Shown: in pieces, positions 22,433-32,383 of the stretch | How the letters are laid out: each line of letters opens with the position of its first letter | Position numbering within the stretch: position 1 is the stretch's first letter | Assembly: GCF_019049675.1 (NCBI RefSeq) | Contig: NZ_JAFMOW010000044.1 | Location: 1 to 53,750 of the forward strand | Reading direction: 5' to 3' | DNA: 53,750 bases | Origin: Rahnella bonaserana | GTDB lineage: Bacteria > Pseudomonadota > Gammaproteobacteria > Enterobacterales > Enterobacteriaceae | The notes under the pieces: model-generated | Told to the model about the DNA's origin: nothing | The model's input: the letters and a program-made list of their open reading frames with translations, nothing else | Databases searched by the model: none | Position numbers and translations under genes: made by a program

Positions 22433-22452
22433 GGCGTCATTATAATGACGCC
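22433..22452. promoter_or_regulatory. Perfect 20-base palindrome between proQ and msrC
   Basis: GGCGTCATTATAATGACGCC is fully self-complementary. It lies after the msrC stop and 49 bases before proQ. Its centre reads TATAAT on both strands, so it could hold the proQ -10 element under a dimeric operator, or act as a weak terminator of msrC (there is no T-run). Confidence 0.45.
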
Positions 22453-22479
22453 GTTATTAAATGCCACGTTATCCGACGA

Positions 22480-22977
22480 TCAACTTACGATCAGATTGAC
22501 ATATTTTTCAGCATCGCAGTTTTCGAGATGCTGGCAAAGCCCGCTGACTAACTCTGTCAGCCCCTGTTCATCGGCTTCGTCAAAGCGTTGATAAACGGTG
22601 CTATCAATGTCTAATACGCCGATCACTTTGCCATTAACTGTTACAGGCAGAACGATTTCGGCATTACTTGCTGCGTCACAGGCGATATGGCCCGGGAAGG
22701 CATGCACATCACCCACACGTTGCACGGTATTTTCCGCCACTGCGGTACCGCAGACGCCTTTTCCTACCGGAATACGCACGCAGGCAATTTTACCCTGGAA
22801 AGGCCCCAGCACCAGTGTTGTGCCATCCATCAGATAAAAACCTACCCAGTTAACGCCTTCAAGACGTTCAAAAAGTAAGGCACTTGCGTTCGACAGAGTC
22901 GCAATAAAATTGTTTTCTCCGGCGATCAACGCGCTCAAATCACGTTTTAATTCCGTGTAGAATGCTTCTTTATTCAT
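22480..22977 (-). CDS. msrC: Free methionine-(R)-sulfoxide reductase
   Basis: This 165-residue GAF-domain enzyme (E. coli YebR/MsrC) reduces free L-methionine-(R)-sulfoxide with thioredoxin. Three cysteines at residues 66, 76 and 100 have the spacing (10 and 24) of the catalytic and resolving cysteines of E. coli fRMsr. The segment IACDAASNAEIVLPV is characteristic. It lies upstream of proQ-prc and divergent from letAB, as in E. coli. Confidence 0.95.
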   Translation of the reverse strand: MNKEAFYTELKRDLSALIAGENNFIATLSNASALLFERLEGVNWVGFYLMDGTTLVLGPFQGKIACVRIPVGKGVCGTAVAENTVQRVGDVHAFPGHIACDAASNAEIVLPVTVNGKVIGVLDIDSTVYQRFDEADEQGLTELVSGLCQHLENCDAEKYVNLIVS

Positions 22978-23234
22978 GTCGTAACCAATAATAACCTAAG
23001 GGCATTGAGCCGTTCTGTTGTGCTTAACCTCTATAAAATAAGCATTAAATGCCCATATGAACAAGGTTAATCCTGTGTGACATCAAAAAGACTCGCCTAC
23101 AATAACTGTTTGCCGACCGCATAATACGTTATTTTGTCAAAAAAACCCGGCTGATCTTGGCCTGATGGCCTCGCCTGACCCCTTCGGGGGATGCGTAATT
23201 GTAACAACAGGTATTATTTACTACTCCAGGCACT

Positions 23235-24482
23235 ATGAAAATACACACAATTTCAGCCCAAATACCACAGATTCGTTACCAGCGATGCAGCGAGTGTGAC
23301 ACGCTTTTCACACTCCCGGCGCTGCAACGCACGCAGACGGCACATTGTCCGCGTTGTAACGCGAAAGTTGAAAAAGGCCGGGTTTGTTCCCTGCCGCGAC
23401 TGATCACGATGGCCATCAGCATATTATTGCTGATGCCTTTCGCGTATACCGAGCCGCTGATCAGCATCCGTCTTCTGGGCACACGCATTGACGCCAGTTT
23501 GCTTGAAGGTATCTGGCAGATGTCGCAACAAGGTGATCCCGTGACCGCCAGTATGGTGGCCTTTTGTACCATCGGTGCTCCGCTGACACTCGCAGTATCC
23601 ATTCTTTATCTGCATTTTGGCAGCAAACTGGGGATGAATCTGAAACCTGTGCTGCTGATGCTCGATCGCCTTAAAGACTGGGTGATGCTGGATATTTATC
23701 TGGTCGGAATGGCCGTCGCCAGTATCAAGGTTAAAGAGTATGCCGACATCAACGTCGGTATCGCACTGGCTGCCTATCTGATGATGACGCTGATGGTCAC
23801 GCTGACCATGATTAATCTCAACATCGAGCAATTATGGGAAGAGTTCTACCCGCAGCGTCAGCCAAAAGGATTGCCCTCTTCCTTGCGGCTGTGTCTGGCC
23901 TGCAAATTCACCGGCATACCGGATGAGCGAGGACGCTGCCCGCGCTGCCATGTTCCGATGCGTCTACGCTATAAACACAGTTTGCAGAAAACCTGGGCCG
24001 CGCTGATTGCCGCCATTGTATTTTTAATCCCGGCCAATCTAATGCCAATTTCCATCATCTATGCCAACGGGCAGCAGCTGAAGGACACCATATTTTCTGG
24101 CGTTGTGTCACTCGCGACGTCGGGGAACGTGCCGATCGCCGCCATTGTATTTATTGCCAGCGTGCTGGTGCCGTTTACCAAAGTTCTGGTGATGCTGACG
24201 CTGCTTCTCAGCATTCATTTCAAAGCGATTCAGGGACTGAAAACGCGGATCCGCCTTTTCCGGCTGGTGCACTGGATCGGACGCTGGTCGATGCTGGATT
24301 TGTTTGTTATTTCATTAATGATGTCGCTGGTTAACCGTGACCAGCTTTTGTCTTTTACGATGGGACCGGCCGCCTTTTACTTTGGCGCTGCCGTAATTCT
24401 GACCGTTCTTGCCGTTGAATGGCTTGATAGCCGCTTGATTTGGGATGCACATGCAACAGGAAACGCCGAATACACCGACTGA
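23235..24482 (+). CDS. letA: Lipid transport membrane protein LetA (PqiA family)
   Basis: This 415-residue integral inner-membrane partner of the LetB tunnel is formerly YebS. Two zinc-ribbon-like Cys4 motifs are present (CSEC...CPRC at about 18-41 and CLAC...CPRC at about 221-239). Each is followed by a set of hydrophobic helices, the duplicated PqiA-type architecture. It is thought to load or unload lipids at the inner-membrane end of LetB. It overlaps letB by 38 bases, which implies translational coupling. Confidence 0.94.
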   Translation: MKIHTISAQIPQIRYQRCSECDTLFTLPALQRTQTAHCPRCNAKVEKGRVCSLPRLITMAISILLLMPFAYTEPLISIRLLGTRIDASLLEGIWQMSQQGDPVTASMVAFCTIGAPLTLAVSILYLHFGSKLGMNLKPVLLMLDRLKDWVMLDIYLVGMAVASIKVKEYADINVGIALAAYLMMTLMVTLTMINLNIEQLWEEFYPQRQPKGLPSSLRLCLACKFTGIPDERGRCPRCHVPMRLRYKHSLQKTWAALIAAIVFLIPANLMPISIIYANGQQLKDTIFSGVVSLATSGNVPIAAIVFIASVLVPFTKVLVMLTLLLSIHFKAIQGLKTRIRLFRLVHWIGRWSMLDLFVISLMMSLVNRDQLLSFTMGPAAFYFGAAVILTVLAVEWLDSRLIWDAHATGNAEYTD

Positions 24483-27081
24483 AGCACGTATTAAACACAG
24501 ACGCCGGATTTCGCCGTTCTGGCTTCTGCCGTTTATTGCTTTACTGATCGCCGGATGGTTGATTTACAGCAACTATCAGGAACGTGGAAACACTGTCACT
24601 ATCGATTTCCAGTCGGCGGCAGGTATTGTCGCTGGCCGTACGCCGGTGCGTTATCAGGGCGTGGAAGTGGGCACAGTGGAATCCATCAGCCTGACGAAAG
24701 ATCTGCGCACCATTCAGGTGAAGGTCAGTATTAAAAGTGATTTGTCTGACGCCCTGCGTGAAGGCACACAGTTCTGGCTGGTCACTCCGAAAGCGTCACT
24801 TGCAGGCGTTTCAGGGCTTGATGCGCTGGTGGGCGGTAACTACATCGGCATGATGCCAGGGCCTGGAAAAGAGAAAGACCACTTTGTGGCGCTCGATACA
24901 CAGCCTAAATTCCGTCTCAATACCGGCGAACTGATGGTCCATCTGCATGCCAAAGATTTGGGTTCGCTGAACACCGGTTCGCTGGTGTATTACCGTAAAA
25001 TTCCGGTCGGTAAGGTTTACGATTACGATATTGAAAGTGGCAATGAAGGCGTGACCATCGACGTACTGATCGACAAACGCTTTGCCAATCTGGTCAAAGA
25101 AAATACGCGTTTCTGGAACGTTTCAGGCTTTAAGGCAGATTTGAGCCTGAGCGGAGCGAAAGTTCAGATGGAAAGTCTGGCAGCACTGGTGAATGGCGCG
25201 ATCGCTATGGATTCTCCGAATGACGGGAAACAGGCAAAAGCCGATCAGTCATACGTGCTCTATCCGGATCTGGCGCAAAGCCAGCGTGGTGTGGAAATCA
25301 ATCTGGATTTACCCGATGGTAACGGGCTATCTGAAGACCAGACACCACTGATGTATCAGGGCTTACAGGTCGGTACGCTGACCAAAATCACGTTACAGCC
25401 GGATAATAAAGTCACCGGAAAACTGACGGTTGATCCTTCAGTGCTCGACATGATGCGTACCGGCACGCGCATTGAAATGAACAGTCCGAAAATCAGCCTC
25501 AATAATGCCAATCTCAGCCAGTTGCTGACCGGCAATACGCTGGAACTGATCCCCGGCGAGGGTGAGCCGCAAAAGCATTTTGTGGTGCTCGACAGTAACC
25601 AGCGACTGCTACAGAACCCTGACATACTCAAAGTTCAACTGATTGCACCTCAGAGTTATGGTATTGATGCGGGTCAGCCTATCAAACTTTACGGCCTCAA
25701 CGTCGGTACAATTATTGACCGCAAGCTGACGGATGAAGGCATTGTGTTTAATGTTGCTATCAAGCCGGAATATAAAAACTTGCTGCATAAAGACAGCAAG
25801 TTTGTGGTCAACAGCCGCGTAGATGTGAAACTGGGTGTCGATGGGATGGAAGTCCTCGGCGCCAGCGCTCAGGAATGGGTCGATGGCGGCGTGCGTATTA
25901 TTCCGGGCACCAAAGGCGCGCCTGCACAGAAATATCCACTTTACAGTAATGCCGAAAAAGCCGCCGAAGGTATTCAGGGCGAGCAACCAGGCACTACGCT
26001 GACGCTGACTGCGAAAAGCCTGCCAGATGTTCAGACCGGTTCAGTGGTGCTTTACCGGAAATTCCAGGTCGGTGAGATTGTTAACGTTCGCCCTAAAGCT
26101 AATGAATTTGAAGTGGATGTTTATATTCAGCCGCAATATCGCAACCTGCTGACAGAGAAAACCATTTTCTGGGCGGAAGGTGGCGCAAAAGTGCAACTCA
26201 ACGGCAGCGGGCTGACCGTTCAGGCCTCACCACTGGATCGCGCGCTGAAAGGTGCTATCAGCTTCGATAACCTTGACGGCGTAGTCGCCAGCAAAGGGGT
26301 GAAGCGGGTTCTGTATGATTCAGAAACTTCGGCCCGTGCAGTGGGCAGCCAGATAACGCTGAATACTTATGATGCCAGTAAGCTTTCCGCCGGCATGCCT
26401 ATTCGCTATCTGGGCATCACCATCGGTCAGGTAGAGTCACTGAAACTTGATTCGCAGCTGAATCAGGTTTCTGCCAAGGCTGTGTTGTATCCTGAATATG
26501 TTGAAAACTTTGCCCGTCGCGGAACCCGGTTCTCAATCGTGTCACCGGAAATTTCCGCCGGTGGCGTGAGCAATCTCGATACGCTTCTCCAGCCATACAT
26601 TAATGTCGAAGCAGGCAAAGGCGCGCCAGCGCGTAACTTTGATTTGCAGGATTCCACTATCACTGACTCGCGCTACACGGATGGCCTGGGTATCGTGGTC
26701 GATGCAGCCGAAGTGGGTTCATTGCAAATCGGTACGCCGGTGCTGTTCCGCGGGATTGAAGTCGGTACCGTATCTGGCTTCTATCTGGGTGCTATGGCGG
26801 ATCGGGTGAATGTGACGCTTCGGATCAGTAAAAAATATCAATATCTGGTACGGGAAAACTCCGTGTTCTGGCTGGCCTCTGGCTACGACCTGCAGTTCGG
26901 TCTGACCGGTGGCGTGTTCAAAAGCGGGACATTCCAGCAATTTATACGCGGAGGTATCGCCTTTGCGACGCCGCCAACCACGCCACTGGCACCGAAAGCC
27001 GCCAACGGCAATCATTTCCTGCTCAATCCTGAAGCACCTAAGGACTGGCAGAAATGGGGAACCGCAATCCCGAGAAATTAA
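24445..27081 (+). CDS. letB: Lipid transport tunnel protein LetB (seven MCE domains)
   Basis: This 878-residue protein (E. coli LetB/YebT, 877) is anchored by one N-terminal helix (about residues 24-42) and carries seven tandem MCE domains across the periplasm. The repeated sequence is visible in recurring G-x-V-x-Y-R-G-V-x-V-G-x-V-type segments, for example near [39 protein letters not shown] and [13 protein letters not shown]. In E. coli it forms a hexameric tunnel for phospholipids between the membranes. The start [14 protein letters not shown] lies inside letA and aligns with E. coli. Confidence 0.97.
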   Translation: MHMQQETPNTPTEARIKHRRRISPFWLLPFIALLIAGWLIYSNYQERGNTVTIDFQSAAGIVAGRTPVRYQGVEVGTVESISLTKDLRTIQVKVSIKSDLSDALREGTQFWLVTPKASLAGVSGLDALVGGNYIGMMPGPGKEKDHFVALDTQPKFRLNTGELMVHLHAKDLGSLNTGSLVYYRKIPVGKVYDYDIESGNEGVTIDVLIDKRFANLVKENTRFWNVSGFKADLSLSGAKVQMESLAALVNGAIAMDSPNDGKQAKADQSYVLYPDLAQSQRGVEINLDLPDGNGLSEDQTPLMYQGLQVGTLTKITLQPDNKVTGKLTVDPSVLDMMRTGTRIEMNSPKISLNNANLSQLLTGNTLELIPGEGEPQKHFVVLDSNQRLLQNPDILKVQLIAPQSYGIDAGQPIKLYGLNVGTIIDRKLTDEGIVFNVAIKPEYKNLLHKDSKFVVNSRVDVKLGVDGMEVLGASAQEWVDGGVRIIPGTKGAPAQKYPLYSNAEKAAEGIQGEQPGTTLTLTAKSLPDVQTGSVVLYRKFQVGEIVNVRPKANEFEVDVYIQPQYRNLLTEKTIFWAEGGAKVQLNGSGLTVQASPLDRALKGAISFDNLDGVVASKGVKRVLYDSETSARAVGSQITLNTYDASKLSAGMPIRYLGITIGQVESLKLDSQLNQVSAKAVLYPEYVENFARRGTRFSIVSPEISAGGVSNLDTLLQPYINVEAGKGAPARNFDLQDSTITDSRYTDGLGIVVDAAEVGSLQIGTPVLFRGIEVGTVSGFYLGAMADRVNVTLRISKKYQYLVRENSVFWLASGYDLQFGLTGGVFKSGTFQQFIRGGIAFATPPTTPLAPKAANGNHFLLNPEAPKDWQKWGTAIPRN

Positions 27082-27100
27082 CCGCTATTATGTTGATCAG

Positions 27101-27126
27101 GGCCACCTTCGGGTGGCCTTTTCTTT
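27101..27126 (+). terminator. Terminator after letB
   Basis: GGCCACC-TTCG-GGTGGCC (27101-27118), a stable 7-bp stem with a UUCG loop, is followed by TTTTCTTT. It ends the letAB unit. Confidence 0.92.
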
Positions 27127-27213
27127 ATAAGGCAACGCGTGCAGCCCTCTCATCACAGGTAAATATGGTAAACTCCGCGACAGAAAAACTTATTCAGCTC
27201 TGGAACCACGCCT

Positions 27214-28683
27214 TTGTCAACGCTCACCACCGCCAGCACTTTTACTGATAAATTACCCGCCGCTTTTCTGGACGCCACGCGCGCCGTCATGCCTGCAGAT
27301 CTGAGCATGGACGATTTTATTGCCGCCTGCCAGCGCCCTCTCCGCCCGAGTCTGCGGGTGAATACCCTGAAAATAAGCGTGGCGGATTTCCTTGAACTTG
27401 CCGGCAACTATCAGTGGGATTTAGAGCCAGTGCCGTGGTGTGCGGAAGGTTTCTGGATAAACCGCAACGTTCTGGACGCTACACGGTTAGGCAATGCTTT
27501 ATCGCATCTGGCCGGCCTTTTCTATATTCAGGAAGCCAGTTCCATGTTGCCGGTCACTGCGTTATTTGCCAATGATACCCAGCCGGTTCTGGTGATGGAT
27601 GTTGCTGCCGCACCCGGCTCGAAAACGACGCAAATCGCGGCACTGATGCAAAATCAGGGCGGCATTATTGCCAATGAATATTCCGCCAGCCGGGTTAAAG
27701 TCCTGCACGCCAATATCAGCCGCTGCGGCGTCAGCAACACCGCGCTGACTCACTTCGATGGCCGCGTTTTTGGCGCTGCTCTGCCTGAAACTTTTGACGC
27801 TATCCTGCTGGATGCGCCCTGCTCCGGCGAAGGCGTTATCCGTAAAGACCCGGACGCCATGAGCAACTGGTCGGAAAACAGCGTGACTGAAATTGCCTCG
27901 ACTCAGCGTGAACTGATCGACAGCGCGTTTCATGCGCTCAAACCCGGCGGCGTACTGGTCTATTCAACCTGCACCCTTAACGCGCAGGAAAACCAGCAGG
28001 TCTGCCAGTGGTTACTCGATACCTACAGTGATGCTGCAGAAGTGGAGTCGCTGGCAGAATTATTCCCAGGTGCCGGTAAAGCCGTCACACCGGAAGGCTA
28101 TTTGCACGTATTTCCGCAGGTTTATGACAGCGAAGGTTTCTTTGTCGCGCGCTTTCGTAAAACTGATTCTGTGCCGCGCCTGCCAGTCCCTGGATATAAA
28201 GTGGGCCGTTTCCCCTTCTCGCCACTTTCCCGTCAGGACAGCGCTGACATTATCAAGGCAGCGGGTCTTTCAGGGCTTTCCTGGCCTGAGAAACAATACA
28301 CATTATGGCAGCGGGATAAAGAAATCTGGCTGTTCCCTGCCGTGCTGGAACCTGTTTTTGGCAAAGTCCGCTTTTCCCGTATCGGTGTGCGACTGGCAGA
28401 GCGTTTTCCGAAAGGATTCCGCTGGCAGCATGAAGCCGTGGTGGCATTCAGTGTCGCAGATGCCAAAAACCGCTTTGAGATAAATGATGAACTGGCACAA
28501 AGCTGGTTCCGTGGCGTCGATATCTACCCGGACGATACCCCCCCCGCTGACGAATGTCTGGTGACATGGCTTGGTCAGCCATTGGGACTGGCAAAACGCA
28601 TTGGCAGCCGGATAAAAAACAGCCTGCCACGCGAACTGGTGAGAGATGGCGCGATACGTCCGCAGCCCCTGCCGAACGATTAA
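27214..28683 (+). CDS. rsmF: 16S rRNA (cytosine(1407)-C(5))-methyltransferase
   Basis: This is a 489-residue SAM-dependent m5C methyltransferase (RsmF/YebU) that modifies C1407 of 16S rRNA. SAM-binding motif I lies in [16 protein letters not shown]. The two catalytic-region cysteines lie in DAPCSGEG (motif IV) and YSTCTLN (motif VI, nucleophile). A C-terminal PUA-like region follows. The chosen start is a TTG, since no ATG or GTG fits upstream and the family N-terminus ([13 protein letters not shown]) begins soon after. The exact start is uncertain by about 15 codons. Order letB-rsmF-yebV matches E. coli apart from the inserted gene at 29054. Confidence 0.93.
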   Translation: MSTLTTASTFTDKLPAAFLDATRAVMPADLSMDDFIAACQRPLRPSLRVNTLKISVADFLELAGNYQWDLEPVPWCAEGFWINRNVLDATRLGNALSHLAGLFYIQEASSMLPVTALFANDTQPVLVMDVAAAPGSKTTQIAALMQNQGGIIANEYSASRVKVLHANISRCGVSNTALTHFDGRVFGAALPETFDAILLDAPCSGEGVIRKDPDAMSNWSENSVTEIASTQRELIDSAFHALKPGGVLVYSTCTLNAQENQQVCQWLLDTYSDAAEVESLAELFPGAGKAVTPEGYLHVFPQVYDSEGFFVARFRKTDSVPRLPVPGYKVGRFPFSPLSRQDSADIIKAAGLSGLSWPEKQYTLWQRDKEIWLFPAVLEPVFGKVRFSRIGVRLAERFPKGFRWQHEAVVAFSVADAKNRFEINDELAQSWFRGVDIYPDDTPPADECLVTWLGQPLGLAKRIGSRIKNSLPRELVRDGAIRPQPLPND

Positions 28684-29053
28684 TCAGACTTAACTTTCCC
28701 GCAATTTTCTGTGCCAGAGGAGCTTTCCGACGGCGCAGAATATTCTGCTCAACCGCCATTCATACCGACAAAAACACCTGATAACTGCGTTTCTGTGAAT
28801 ACTGTGCAACTGAACTTTTAGGTGAAATCACGGTGACAAAGGGTATATTACAATTAGCTACATAGCATTTTATGCTGCATATATCAGATAGTGACTTATA
28901 TTACCAAGAAAGGTTTATTGAATTATAAGTAGGAATAATCCTATCGTGGCATGTATTATTGCCATCAAGATAACATTGTCAGTGATATATCATTTTCAGA
29001 TATAAATCTTAATGCCTGATGTTGAGTAAAGACCTGCCAGTCGGAGAAGTATC
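28684..29053. other. AT-rich intergenic region before the diguanylate cyclase
   Basis: This 370-base stretch has no reading frame I would accept. A perfect palindrome GCAGAATATTCTGC lies at 28735-28748. The right half (28840-29010) is strongly AT-rich and probably holds the promoter of the following gene. I see no named operator. Confidence 0.4.
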
Positions 29054-30775
29054 ATGTCGGATGAAATGAAACTCGAATCAGCAGATGGGTTGCTTTTGCA
29101 GCAAATGGCCAGTCTGCGAGACATTATCGATAACAATTCTGACTGGATCTGGGAAGTCGATGCGCAGGGGCGTTATGTTTTCTCCTCCAACAAATGCATC
29201 GAGTTCCTGGGCGTTCCGCCTGAAAAAGTATTAGGAAAAACCCCTTTCGACTTCATGCCTCCCGATGAAGCACGGCGTGTGGGCGAGCAATTTGCTGCCA
29301 TCGTGGAGCGTCGCGCCCCTTTTGGTGGACTACTGAACCGCAATATTCGCCCTGACGGCACTGAAGTCATTCTGGAAACCAGCGGTGTTCCGCTTTTTGA
29401 TGACGACGGCAATTTCCGGGGCTATCGCGGGATTGACCGTAACCTGACCAGCCTTGATCAGGCGCCGGGCCAGCGTCTTTTCCAGCTCGAAACTATCTAT
29501 TCCAATGCGCCGGTTGGCCTGTGTTTCATTGATTTGCAGATGCGTTACGTCACGGTCAATGATGCAATGGCCACGATTATCGGCCTGCAACCCTATGAAG
29601 CGATCGGGCGCAAAGTCGGTGTTTTCCTGCCGGGGCTTTCCCCTCTGCTGAATAACGCGCTGGAACTGGCCCGGCGCAATGAAACAACACCCGATCGTGA
29701 GTTTTCCGTTCCCGGAAAAAATCAGGTGTTCTTCGTACGTATTAAAGCGGCCTACGACGGACAGAATCAGCTGAATGGTCTGTCCGTCGCGATGACTGAC
29801 ATTACCAGCCTCAAACGGATGGAACGCGCCCTGCGCGAAAGCCAGGAACATTACCGCAACATGGTTGAGCTTAACCCGCAAATCCCGTGGACTGCCGATC
29901 CACGCGGGATGCTCAATGATGTCAGTTCACGGTTTCAGCGGATAACCGGCATGACCCGGCAGGATATTCTGGCCGACAAGTGGATCCAGAGTATGCATGT
30001 GGAAGACCGCCGCGCGGCTGTTCAGACCTGGGAACAGTGCCTGAAAACAGGCGCGCCGCTGGATATTGAAGTGCGTTTTTGTCACGTAGACCGCGGCTGG
30101 AACTGGATGCGTATCCGCGCTGCAGCCAGCTACGCCGCCGATGGCTCGATTCAACGCTGGTACGGTACAGCTGAAGATGTACATGAGCGCAAACTGCTGG
30201 AGCTAAAACTGGTCAAGGCTAACCGCCGTCTGGAAATTCAGGCGCGCACAGATTCACTGACCAAGTTGCCAAACCGTCGTGAGTTTAAAAAAGTGCTCAG
30301 CCACGAATACATGCGCGCCAAGCGGAACCGCACTCCCCTGACCGTGGTGATGATCGACATAGATTACTTCAAACACTTTAATGACCATTACGGCCATCTT
30401 TCCGGCGACGCCTGCCTGCGTTTAGTGGCCCGTACTTTGCGAAAATCACTCAAGCGCAGCACCGACGTCGTGACACGTTTTGGCGGTGAAGAGTTCGCTG
30501 CCATTCTGCCGGATACTGACCTGAAAGGCGCATGGATTGTCGCACAACACATAATGGAATCGATTGAATCGCTGGGCATCAAGCATAGCTTCAGCGAGTT
30601 TAACCGCGTCACCATCAGTCAGGGGATTGCGACTTATATGCCTGAACAGGATCCCGGAATTGAAGATCAGTCGGATATCGTCAGTGCCGCAGATGAGGCT
30701 CTGTACCTGTCGAAAAATAATGGCCGCAACCAGATTAATGCGATGCCTGTATCAGTCAGATTTAATCAGCTTTAA
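29054..30775 (+). CDS. PAS-PAS-PAS-GGDEF diguanylate cyclase
   Basis: This is a 573-residue soluble signalling protein. Three PAS/PAC modules are seen at about residues 20-130 (NSDWIWEVDAQGRYVFSSN; IRPDGTEVILETSG), 145-255 and 265-380 (YRNMVELNPQIPWTADPRG). A short coiled-coil linker and a C-terminal GGDEF domain follow (about 400-560). The active-site motif GGEEF is at 477-481. The product-inhibition site RxxD (RSTD, 468-471) lies exactly five residues before it, so active and feedback-inhibited c-di-GMP synthesis is expected. There is no EAL domain and no membrane segment. PAS ligands (redox, light or small molecule) cannot be told from sequence. It is inserted between rsmF and yebV relative to E. 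coli. Confidence 0.92.
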   Translation: MSDEMKLESADGLLLQQMASLRDIIDNNSDWIWEVDAQGRYVFSSNKCIEFLGVPPEKVLGKTPFDFMPPDEARRVGEQFAAIVERRAPFGGLLNRNIRPDGTEVILETSGVPLFDDDGNFRGYRGIDRNLTSLDQAPGQRLFQLETIYSNAPVGLCFIDLQMRYVTVNDAMATIIGLQPYEAIGRKVGVFLPGLSPLLNNALELARRNETTPDREFSVPGKNQVFFVRIKAAYDGQNQLNGLSVAMTDITSLKRMERALRESQEHYRNMVELNPQIPWTADPRGMLNDVSSRFQRITGMTRQDILADKWIQSMHVEDRRAAVQTWEQCLKTGAPLDIEVRFCHVDRGWNWMRIRAAASYAADGSIQRWYGTAEDVHERKLLELKLVKANRRLEIQARTDSLTKLPNRREFKKVLSHEYMRAKRNRTPLTVVMIDIDYFKHFNDHYGHLSGDACLRLVARTLRKSLKRSTDVVTRFGGEEFAAILPDTDLKGAWIVAQHIMESIESLGIKHSFSEFNRVTISQGIATYMPEQDPGIEDQSDIVSAADEALYLSKNNGRNQINAMPVSVRFNQL

Positions 30776-31344
30776 ATGTGTTTTTTAGAAACCCACTCGT
30801 GCTCAGAACAGAATGCAGTGCGGTATAAATCACATTTCCTCTCCAATCCTCCAATCAGGCATTGCTAATGTAATAACAGCAATGCCAGTTTTGTTTTCCC
30901 AAAATAAGTATTGTTCCTGCTCGGGCAGGCAAAATCTAAATCGTACGTTAGCTTTATTGATCCGGCAGCGATTTAAATTTTTTTGCATGTTTAAACTCAA
31001 AAAACTGTAGATATTTATTATGATTACAAAGGATTATGTATAAAAATCATCTTTGTTCTGGCGCTGGCGTTACTCATTACCGGAATAAAAACCCCGCTTT
31101 TGCGCAAACTGTTCGGTGTTACCTGAACCAGACGCCTGGGTGGCGAGATGAAAGTGGTCGCCTATTTCTGATTATTCCCCTCCCTTTTCTGACCTGTCTC
31201 AGGAGCAAGTCAGACGCTTATCAGCGCCCGAAAAAAATTCGGGTGGCGCTTTTTGTGCTGTCGACTATTCTCAAATAAGGCAGACCAACTGGTCATACCT
31301 GATATTATTGAAATGGCTTACTTCATTCTGGCGAGGAGTATCTG
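30776..31344. other. Intergenic region with a possible broken small membrane-protein gene
   Basis: This 569-base stretch has no confident gene. At 31040-31126 a frame without ATG reads IKIIFVLALALLITGI then KTPLLRKLFGVT, a plausible small membrane protein. The ATG at 31036 with AAAGGA before it is in a different frame and would join this frame if the A5 run at 31042-31046 were one base shorter. A terminator at 31223-31254 shows that something upstream is transcribed. Confidence 0.35.
31223..31254 (+). terminator. Terminator in the DGC-yebV gap
   Basis: AGCGCCCGAA (31223-31232) pairs with TTCGGGTGGCGCT (31238-31250) with a small bulge, followed by TTTT. It lies about 450 bases past the diguanylate cyclase stop, so it may end a separate short transcript. 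Confidence 0.65.
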
Positions 31345-31587
31345 ATGGGAAAATCGAGTATCCGGATTGGCAGTTACGAAATTGACGATGCACAACTTTC
31401 AAACCCTGAAGCAAAAGGCGGCGATAAAGTGCACATTCCGTGCAAGTCAGACCCTGATTTGTGTATGCAACTTGATGCGTGGGATGACCACACCAGCGTC
31501 CCGGCAGTCCTCGATGGCCGTCATTCTGTGTTGTATAAAGAAAAGTACGACGAACAGAAAGATGAGTGGATCATGCGACTGGAGTAA
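31345..31587 (+). CDS. yebV: YebV family protein
   Basis: This 80-residue small protein is homologous to E. coli YebV. Shared features are the start (S.RIG.YEIDD), the core IPCKSDPDLCMQLDAWD, and the end HSVLY...YD.Q.D.WIMRL. No function is established. The ATG follows CGAGGAGTATCTG, a good ribosome site. It keeps the E. coli order rsmF...yebV. A 10-bp perfect inverted repeat follows. Confidence 0.9.
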   Translation: MGKSSIRIGSYEIDDAQLSNPEAKGGDKVHIPCKSDPDLCMQLDAWDDHTSVPAVLDGRHSVLYKEKYDEQKDEWIMRLE

Positions 31588-31591
31588 CACA

Positions 31592-31621
31592 GCATGGCGA
31601 ACGGAGTTGAGTTCGCCATGC
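31592..31621. other. Hairpin between convergent yebV and the C39-like gene
   Basis: GCATGGCGAA (31592-31601) and TTCGCCATGC (31612-31621) form a perfect 10-bp stem with a 10-base loop. It has no T-run. It lies directly after yebV and 24 bases from the converging stop, and may work as a weak terminator or RNA 3'-end protector. Confidence 0.5.
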
Positions 31622-31644
31622 CGCCTGCGGTCGGAGGGTATTCG

Positions 31645-32289
31645 TCACTGTTGAGCGTTTTTAACCAGAGAGATGCCCCGCCCGGCGTAAAAGCGTGCGA
31701 AAGTTTCCACAGGTAACGTAACATCCTGTTGGGTAGAAACATCGTGACCGGAAGGATTATGGAAGGTCACAGTCTGAGCATCCGCTCGTGTTATCAGCAC
31801 CAGATGACCCCCTCTGTGCGGAGGCGTGGACTCCGGGATACGAATGGAAGGATGCACTGAAGCAATAAAAAACCGGTGTTCTTTCAACTGACCGGCAATT
31901 TCTTGTGCCGGTAGATCCACTTTAACCTGCGCTTCAAGACCCAGTTCCTGTCGGACATATTCAACAAAAGGCGCGTAAATCAGCCCCTTGATATTGCCAC
32001 CCTCACGAACATAAGCCCCGTATGTCAGGCTACGATAGGTCAGTTTCAAAACAGGCACAACGTTGCCTGAAACAGCGGCCAGCACCATCTTCAGGCAGCA
32101 CATTCCGCAAACATGATTTGCCCACTCGATAAATTCCTGCTGATCGGCCGCACCCGACTGGGGCCACAAACCGATCTCACTGAGTTGAATGTCCCCGGCA
32201 ATAATCCCGGCTGCGCAGTCAGGATCTTCCCACTGGCTAAAATAAGGGACTGCCGAAGATGCAGAAAACGAACGCTGATTAACGGACAT
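31645..32289 (-). CDS. C39-like (papain-fold) peptidase domain protein
   Basis: This 214-residue protein resembles the C39-like/peptidase_C39_2 group. A probable catalytic Cys lies in ANHVCGMCCLKMVLA (about residues 58-72). The His lies in RGGHLVLITRA and the Asn/Asp in TFHNPSGHD, in the order Cys-His-Asn of papain-like proteases. No signal peptide or ABC-transporter domain is seen and the protein seems cytoplasmic, unlike bacteriocin-processing C39 transporters. The substrate is unknown. It stands alone, convergent with yebV. Confidence 0.7.
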   Translation of the reverse strand: MSVNQRSFSASSAVPYFSQWEDPDCAAGIIAGDIQLSEIGLWPQSGAADQQEFIEWANHVCGMCCLKMVLAAVSGNVVPVLKLTYRSLTYGAYVREGGNIKGLIYAPFVEYVRQELGLEAQVKVDLPAQEIAGQLKEHRFFIASVHPSIRIPESTPPHRGGHLVLITRADAQTVTFHNPSGHDVSTQQDVTLPVETFARFYAGRGISLVKNAQQ

Positions 32290-32346
32290 GACGAATTCCT
32301 GAACAAAAGACTGAAAACATCAGGTTGATCATTTCACTGACGAATG

Positions 32347-32373
32347 AAAAGGCCTGATTTCTGTATCAGGCCT
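32347..32373 (-). terminator. Terminator after the ASCH-domain gene
   Basis: A 9-bp perfect stem AGGCCTGAT/ATCAGGCCT (32350-32373, 6-base loop) is followed on the minus strand by TTTTC. It lies 10 bases after the ASCH gene stop. Confidence 0.82.
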
Positions 32374-32383
32374 CAGGAGAGAT

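Noticed and set aside
31036-31278. 80-codon frame MYKNHLCSGAG...
   Set aside because: It has no family resemblance and runs through a terminator hairpin; the hydrophobic signal lies in another frame.
30776-31344. SdsR/RyeA small RNA pair expected near yebV in E. coli
   Set aside because: The characteristic SdsR sequence could not be found in this gap.
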